A stretch of DNA of 9,821 bases from Thermocaproicibacter sp002397355 (GTDB lineage: Bacteria > Bacillota > Clostridia > Oscillospirales > Acutalibacteraceae). Shown here piece by piece: positions 5,840 to 9,821 of the stretch. The notes under the pieces were generated by a model. That model was not told where the DNA came from, did not search any database, and saw nothing but the letters and a program-made list of their open reading frames with translations. The translations under genes were made by a program, and so were the position numbers. The stretch lies in NCBI GenBank assembly GCA_036830905.1, contig DAISNS010000074.1, positions 1 through 9,821 on the forward strand. Reading direction: 5' to 3'. Each line of letters starts with the position of its first letter. Position 1 is the first letter of the stretch.

Positions 5840-6580
5840 ATGACGGCAGTGGGAAACAGAATCTTTCTCGTGGATGACGACGCCTCCATCCTCATGCTGC
5901 TTTCCGACGTCCTGGGCGACAGCGGCTACACGGTCGTTACGGCCTCTTCCGGCGAAGAGGCCCTGCGCGTCCTCGCGGACGAAAGCTTCGATATGATCAT
6001 CCTCGACGTCATGATGAAGGGGGTGGACGGGCTCGAGGTCTGCCGCCGCATCCGCGGCAGGGTGAGCTGCCCCATCCTGTTTCTGAGCGCGAAGGACACC
6101 TCGAAGGACATTGTGGACGGCCTTTCCCTCGGCGCGGACGATTACCTGACGAAGCCCTTCGTGCTGGAGGAATTCGTGGCGCGCATCAACGCGCACCTGC
6201 GCCGCGAGGACCGCGCGGCGGCCGGCCCGCGCCGCACGGGCGCCCTGCTGCAGATCGGCGGCATCGCGCTGGACCGCGACGGCATGAGCGTGACGAAGGA
6301 CGGCCGGCCCGTGCAGCTTTCCACCAAGGAATTCGAGCTTCTGCAGTTTCTGATGCAGAACGCCGGGCGGACGCTTTCGCGGGAGAAGATCTACCGCGGC
6401 GTGTGGAAAACGGAGTACGGCGACGTCGGCACCGTCGCCATCGGCATCAAGAACCTCCGCGCCAAGCTGGACCCCGGCTGGCGGTACATCAAGACGGTGT
6501 GGGGCTCCGGCTACCGGTTCGTGACGCAGAGCGCTTTCGCCGAGCAGGGAACGGTGGGGGAAGACGTTGAAAAAGCCTGA
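5840..6580 (+). CDS. OmpR/PhoB-family response regulator
   Basis: 246 residues. The receiver domain (about 6-120) has the acidic cluster Asp12-Asp14, phosphoacceptor Asp56 ('ILDVMM'), Ser83 ('LSAKD') and Lys105 ('TKPF'). The winged-helix DNA-binding domain (about 137-229) has 'LSTKEFELLQFL' and ends 'IKTVWGSGYRF'. It would be phosphorylated by the kinase encoded next and would activate or repress promoters. The receiver resembles the VanR/lantibiotic-regulator group ('GLSLGADDYLTKPF'), but the regulon is not known. ATG 5840 has GGTGA 5 nt upstream. GTG 5849 is a real alternative, since AAAGGA lies 9 nt before it and it would give the common 'MGNRIFLVDDD' start. The last 14 nt overlap the kinase gene, so the two are translationally coupled. 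Confidence 0.95.
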   Translation: MTAVGNRIFLVDDDASILMLLSDVLGDSGYTVVTASSGEEALRVLADESFDMIILDVMMKGVDGLEVCRRIRGRVSCPILFLSAKDTSKDIVDGLSLGADDYLTKPFVLEEFVARINAHLRREDRAAAGPRRTGALLQIGGIALDRDGMSVTKDGRPVQLSTKEFELLQFLMQNAGRTLSREKIYRGVWKTEYGDVGTVAIGIKNLRAKLDPGWRYIKTVWGSGYRFVTQSAFAEQGTVGEDVEKA

Positions 6581-7988
6581 CATTCCAAGCATCATCGCCG
6601 GCCGGCGCCCGGGGTGGCTTTCCGGCAACCTTTCGCACAAGGCCTTTCTTACGGTCGTGGCGCTGGCCGTCCTGAGCTGCCTGCTTATCTGCCGGAGCTA
6701 CGTTTTCTATCTCGGCGCCTATGCCGACAACGTCTACGGCGGCGTCGCCGCGGAGGCCGACGCCATCGCGCGGGAGGCGGCGGACTGCCTTGCCTCGCAC
6801 GGCGGGGACTACGGCGCGCTGGAGCGGTACGCCGCCTCCCGCGGGTTTTCCTGCGAGGTGCGGGACGCGGCGGGCGGGCTTCTGTTCGAGTACCGTCCCT
6901 CGCCGCGGGAAAGCGGTTTCCGGATTTCCGGCAGCGCGGAGGTTTCGCCGGGAGGGGGTGCGGAGCTCACCGTGCGCACCTGGAGCGTCCCGCGCAAGGC
7001 GGACGACGTGGGGCGGTCGCTCCGGCGCAGGGCGCTTGCCGGCCTTGTGGTCATGATCGTGTGCGTCTTCGTCGTCGCGTCCATCCTGCTGTACCTGCTC
7101 ATTTTCGCCCCGGTGGCCAGCCTCCGCCAGACCGTCCGCCGGTACTACGAGCAGGGCGCCGCCCCGCAGCGCAGCAGCCGCCAGGACGAGATCGGCAGGC
7201 TGCAGAACACCTTCGTGGACATGACCGGAAAGCTGGAGGAGGAGAAGCAGGCGGAGCGCCGCCTGGTGGCGTCCATCTCGCACGACGTCAAGACGCCGCT
7301 CACCTCGGTGATGGGCTACTCGGAGCGCCTGCTTTCTGCGGAGCTGCCCGGGCAGAAACGGCGGCAGTACCTCCGCAATATCTACGACAAGGCGCTCGCC
7401 ATCAAGAGCATTGTGGACGAGTTCGACGAATACCTCGAGATGGGCATTCACGAGACGCTGCCCATGGAGCTGGTTACGATGTCCGAATTCTGCGCCGCCG
7501 CGCGGCGCGAATACCAGGACGAGCTTTCCGACGCCGGCGCGGCGTTCACCGTGGAGTGCCGCTGCCCGGACGACCGCATCCGCTGCAACGCCGACCGCAT
7601 GCGCCGTTTCCTCGGCAACCTGATCGGCAACAGCTTCCAGCACGCGGGCAGCGATCATCTGGAGCTGCGCCTCGTGTGCGAGCGGCGGGGCGATTCCGTC
7701 GCGCTGTCGTTCAGCGACAACGGCCGCGGCGTCCCGCCCGAGCTTCTGGGGAAGATCTTCCAGCCGTTTTTCACCACGGACAACGGCCGCAAGGTGTCCG
7801 GCCTCGGCCTTTCCATCTGCGAGAGCATCGTCCGCGCGCACGGCGGCGCCATTTCGGCGCGGAACCTTCCGTCCGGCGGCCTGCTGGTCCGCGCCGTCCT
7901 GCCCCGCGTTTTCCCGGACTCCCGCGGCGCGCCGGGCGGGGGGGTTCCGGGAAAGCCGGAACGGAGCGGCGGAAAGCGGAGCTGCTGA
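6567..7988 (+). CDS. Membrane sensor histidine kinase
   Basis: 473 residues. First membrane helix at about 25-43, an extracytoplasmic sensor region of about 110 residues with no recognised ligand domain, second helix at about 158-180, then a HAMP-like linker (181-230). The HisKA domain has phosphoacceptor His239 in 'SISHDVKTPLTSVMGYSE'. The HATPase_c domain has the N box 'NLIGNSFQH' (351-359), G1 'DNGRGVP' (384-390) and G2 'GLGLSI' (412-417). It autophosphorylates on His239 and passes phosphate to Asp56 of the preceding regulator. The start is TTG 6567 with GGGGGAAG just upstream, inside the end of the regulator gene. The last 20 or so residues are Gly/Pro/Arg-rich and not part of the domain. 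The stimulus is unknown; the adjacent cell-wall genes make an envelope signal a reasonable guess. Confidence 0.94.
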   Translation: MKKPDIPSIIAGRRPGWLSGNLSHKAFLTVVALAVLSCLLICRSYVFYLGAYADNVYGGVAAEADAIAREAADCLASHGGDYGALERYAASRGFSCEVRDAAGGLLFEYRPSPRESGFRISGSAEVSPGGGAELTVRTWSVPRKADDVGRSLRRRALAGLVVMIVCVFVVASILLYLLIFAPVASLRQTVRRYYEQGAAPQRSSRQDEIGRLQNTFVDMTGKLEEEKQAERRLVASISHDVKTPLTSVMGYSERLLSAELPGQKRRQYLRNIYDKALAIKSIVDEFDEYLEMGIHETLPMELVTMSEFCAAARREYQDELSDAGAAFTVECRCPDDRIRCNADRMRRFLGNLIGNSFQHAGSDHLELRLVCERRGDSVALSFSDNGRGVPPELLGKIFQPFFTTDNGRKVSGLGLSICESIVRAHGGAISARNLPSGGLLVRAVLPRVFPDSRGAPGGGVPGKPERSGGKRSC

Positions 7989-8004
7989 CGCGGCGCGCCG
8001 GAGA

Positions 8005-8033
8005 TTTACTTTCCCCGCCGTTTCCGGTATAAT
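8005..8033 (+). promoter_or_regulatory. Sigma-A promoter of the FHA-SEDS operon
   Basis: -35 TTTACT (8005-8010, four of six), 17-nt spacer, perfect -10 TATAAT (8028-8033), 36 nt before the start codon. CCGG directly before the -10 is shared with the promoter at 5757-5785. Confidence 0.65.
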
Positions 8034-8069
8034 AAGGGGCGAAAGCCGCATGAAGAGGAGGCTCCCTGT

Positions 8070-9764
8070 TTGAACCTTGCGTTTTCGTTGCCGTCCCTCG
8101 CGTCGCTTGTCCAGGGCGGGATTTCCCTTCTGCTTTTTCTGCTCCGTGTCGCCGTGCCGGTCCTTGCGATCGTCGTGGCGGCGCGGTGCTTCCGTTCGCT
8201 GCGCCTCGGCAGGCGGAGGGAGGACCCCGTGATGGTCCTGGAAAACAGGACGACGCACGCGATCCTTCCCGTGCTGTACTGGGAAAACTCCATCGGCCGC
8301 AGCCGCAGCTGCGACGTCGTCCTGCGCGACCAGACGGCGAGCCGCGCGCACGCGGTGCTGCTCCGCCGCGAGAGCGGCTGGTTCGTGGCGGACACGAACT
8401 CGAAAGCCGGCACTTTCGTGAACGGCCGCCGCGTCCGCGGCCGCGAGCCCGTCAACCCCGGCGACGTGATCGCCATGGGCTCCACCGCGCTCACGCTCAA
8501 GCGCACGGCGGACGTCGGCGCGCCTCCGCCGCGGCCTGCGCGCCAGCGGGCTCCGTCGCCGGCGGGGCTGCTTTTCCTCACGCTCCTCACGCAGGCGATG
8601 CTCGCCGTGCAGCTCGCCTTCGCGGGCGGGAAATTCGACGCGAAACCCATGCTTCCGCTCGCCGCGCTGGCGCTGCTGGAATGGGCGCTTTACCTCTATT
8701 CCATGAAGATGCTCGGCCATGTCAGCTTCGAGCTGGAGACGCTCGCGTTCCTGCTCTGCGGCGTGGGGCTGGCGCTGCAGACGGGCATCAGCGTGAAAGA
8801 CGCCTACACACAGCTCTGCGCCGTCGCGGCCGGCGTCGTGCTGTACCGGTTCCTCATCTGGTTCCTCGGCGACATGGACCATGCGATGCGCTGGCGCGTG
8901 GCCATCGGCGTGACGGCGCTCGTTCTGTTCGCCGTGAACCTGCTGCTGGCGCGGTCGCGCAACGGCGCGCGGAACTGGATCACGGTCGGTCCCGTCTCCG
9001 TGCAGCCGTCCGAGTTCGTCAAGATCGCGTTCGTGCTCGTCGGCACCTCCACGCTGGACAGGCTCCAGACCTACAAAAACCTCACCGGCTTCATCGGCTT
9101 TTCCGCCCTCTGCATGGGCGCGCTGTTCCTGATGCGGGATTTCGGCACGGCCTGCATTTTCTTCGCCGGCTTCCTCATCATCGCCTTCATGCGTTCCGGC
9201 AGCGTGCGCACCGTGTCGCTGGCCCTGGCCGTCGCCGCGCTCGGCGCGTTCCTCATCCTCAAGATCAAGCCCTACGTGGCGCAGCGGTTCGAGGTCTGGC
9301 GCCATGTCTGGGAGCACACGGGGGACGAGGGCTACCAGCAGGTGCGCGTGCTCAGCTACACCGCCTCGGGCGGGCTGTTCGGCGTCGGACTCGGGCGCGG
9401 GTGCCTGCGGGACGTGTTCGCCGCCGAAAACGACCTCGTCTTCGGCGTGATCTGCGAAGAGATGGGCATCCTGCTGGCCGTCGTCTGCGTCGTCGTCCTC
9501 GCGCTCCTCGCGTTCTACGCGCGCAGCCTGGCGTCGCGCAGCCGCTCCGCCTTTTACTCCATCGCGGCCTGCGCGGCGGGCGGCATGCTGCTTTTCCAGG
9601 CCTGCCTGAACGTTTTCGGCGCCACCGACGTGCTGCCGCTCACCGGCGTGACGCTGCCGTTCCTCAGCCTGGGCGGCTCCAGCATGGTTTCCGTGTGGGG
9701 GATGCTCGCGTTCCTGAAAGCCTGCGACGAGCGCACCTACGCGGCAAGGAGGCGGAAAAGATGA
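8070..9764 (+). CDS. FHA domain fused to SEDS peptidoglycan polymerase (FtsW/RodA family)
   Basis: 564 residues. One membrane helix (about 18-38) is followed by a cytoplasmic FHA domain (about 53-145) with the phosphothreonine-binding signature: 'IGRSRS' (Gly76, Arg77), 'SRAH' (91-94) and 'NSKAGTFVNG' (110-119). A Pro/Arg linker (150-164) leads to a polytopic SEDS domain (about 165-555) with 'GARNWITVGP', 'VQPSEFVKIAF' (311-321), 'DFGTA' (357-361), 'GYQQVR' (421-426), 'FGVICEEMG' and 'LTLPFLSLGGSSM'-like 529-539. SEDS proteins polymerise lipid II into glycan strands with a class B PBP. The start is TTG 8070 with AGGAGG 8 nt upstream. ATGA overlap with the next gene suggests coupled synthesis. 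The residue aligned with the usual catalytic Asp is His416. The FHA implies regulation by Ser/Thr phosphorylation (inference). Confidence 0.93.
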   Translation: MNLAFSLPSLASLVQGGISLLLFLLRVAVPVLAIVVAARCFRSLRLGRRREDPVMVLENRTTHAILPVLYWENSIGRSRSCDVVLRDQTASRAHAVLLRRESGWFVADTNSKAGTFVNGRRVRGREPVNPGDVIAMGSTALTLKRTADVGAPPPRPARQRAPSPAGLLFLTLLTQAMLAVQLAFAGGKFDAKPMLPLAALALLEWALYLYSMKMLGHVSFELETLAFLLCGVGLALQTGISVKDAYTQLCAVAAGVVLYRFLIWFLGDMDHAMRWRVAIGVTALVLFAVNLLLARSRNGARNWITVGPVSVQPSEFVKIAFVLVGTSTLDRLQTYKNLTGFIGFSALCMGALFLMRDFGTACIFFAGFLIIAFMRSGSVRTVSLALAVAALGAFLILKIKPYVAQRFEVWRHVWEHTGDEGYQQVRVLSYTASGGLFGVGLGRGCLRDVFAAENDLVFGVICEEMGILLAVVCVVVLALLAFYARSLASRSRSAFYSIAACAAGGMLLFQACLNVFGATDVLPLTGVTLPFLSLGGSSMVSVWGMLAFLKACDERTYAARRRKR

Positions 9765-9821
9765 AGACGATGGGAAGGCGTTCCCTGGTGCTGATCCTGC
9801 TGGCGGCCGGGTTTTTCTTCG
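9761..9821 (+). CDS. Start of a membrane-anchored protein, probably class B penicillin-binding protein (partial)
   Basis: Only 20 residues are inside the window: a short basic N-terminus (KTMGRR) and the beginning of a hydrophobic signal-anchor (SLVLILLAAGFFF). AAGGAGG at 9746-9752 lies 8 nt before ATG 9761, which overlaps the stop of the SEDS gene in ATGA. This topology and the position directly after an FHA-SEDS gene fit the partner transpeptidase (PbpA/PBP2-like). The identity rests on context, since no catalytic motif is visible. A second in-frame ATG at 9770 is a less well-placed start. Confidence 0.6.
   Translation, partial: MKTMGRRSLVLILLAAGFFF

Noticed and set aside
6489..9317. 942-codon open frame on the - strand
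   Set aside because: It is antisense to the kinase and SEDS genes, rich in Arg/Ala/His/Glu without domains, and arises from strong GC bias at third positions of the real genes.
1..9821. CRISPR arrays, tRNA/rRNA genes, transposases
   Set aside because: No regularly spaced repeats, no recognisable tRNA or rRNA sequence, and no transposase or integrase motifs were seen.

Overview
The window looks like a piece of a GC-rich Clostridia genome, probably an Oscillospirales/Ruminococcaceae-type anaerobe. The evidence is the FHA-SEDS fusion next to a penicillin-binding-protein start, the OmpR-type two-component pair, a low-GC-Firmicutes-style AbrB/SpoVT protein, TTG/GTG starts with strong Shine-Dalgarno sites, and sigma-A promoters. 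The organism is an inference. A run of exactly 100 N with the same 55 bp on both sides shows that this is draft, probably metagenomic, assembly.

Layout. Positions 1-140 hold the tail of an unseen upstream + strand gene and its strong terminator. Positions 141-408 have no credible gene. Positions 409-942 hold a divergent pair of small regulators (XRE-type HTH on -, AbrB/SpoVT-type on +) around an AT-richer operator region with several inverted repeats. Next come two - strand genes: a choloylglycine hydrolase/penicillin V acylase (1082-2074), and a DUF6056-like polytopic membrane protein (2272-3807) cut by one in-frame TGA. A terminator separates the two, and the membrane gene has a near-consensus promoter that lies inside the 55-bp repeat next to the assembly gap.

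From 4224 everything is on +. A 2'-5' RNA ligase-family gene (thpR-like) is broken by a frameshift and overlaps an SDR oxidoreductase by 4 nt. A promoter at 5757-5785 then starts a response regulator/histidine kinase operon with overlapping genes. Another promoter at 8005-8033 starts a cell-wall operon: a membrane-anchored FHA domain fused to a SEDS (FtsW/RodA) glycosyltransferase, overlapping by 4 nt the start of a membrane protein that is probably the partner class B PBP.

The genes form independent units rather than one pathway. The clearest functional module is FHA-SEDS plus PBP, in which the FHA domain could link peptidoglycan polymerisation to Ser/Thr kinase signalling. I did not find a convincing wholly new system. 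The best leads are the unusual catalytic region of the SEDS protein, the two disrupted genes, and the multi-palindrome operator between the two small regulators.
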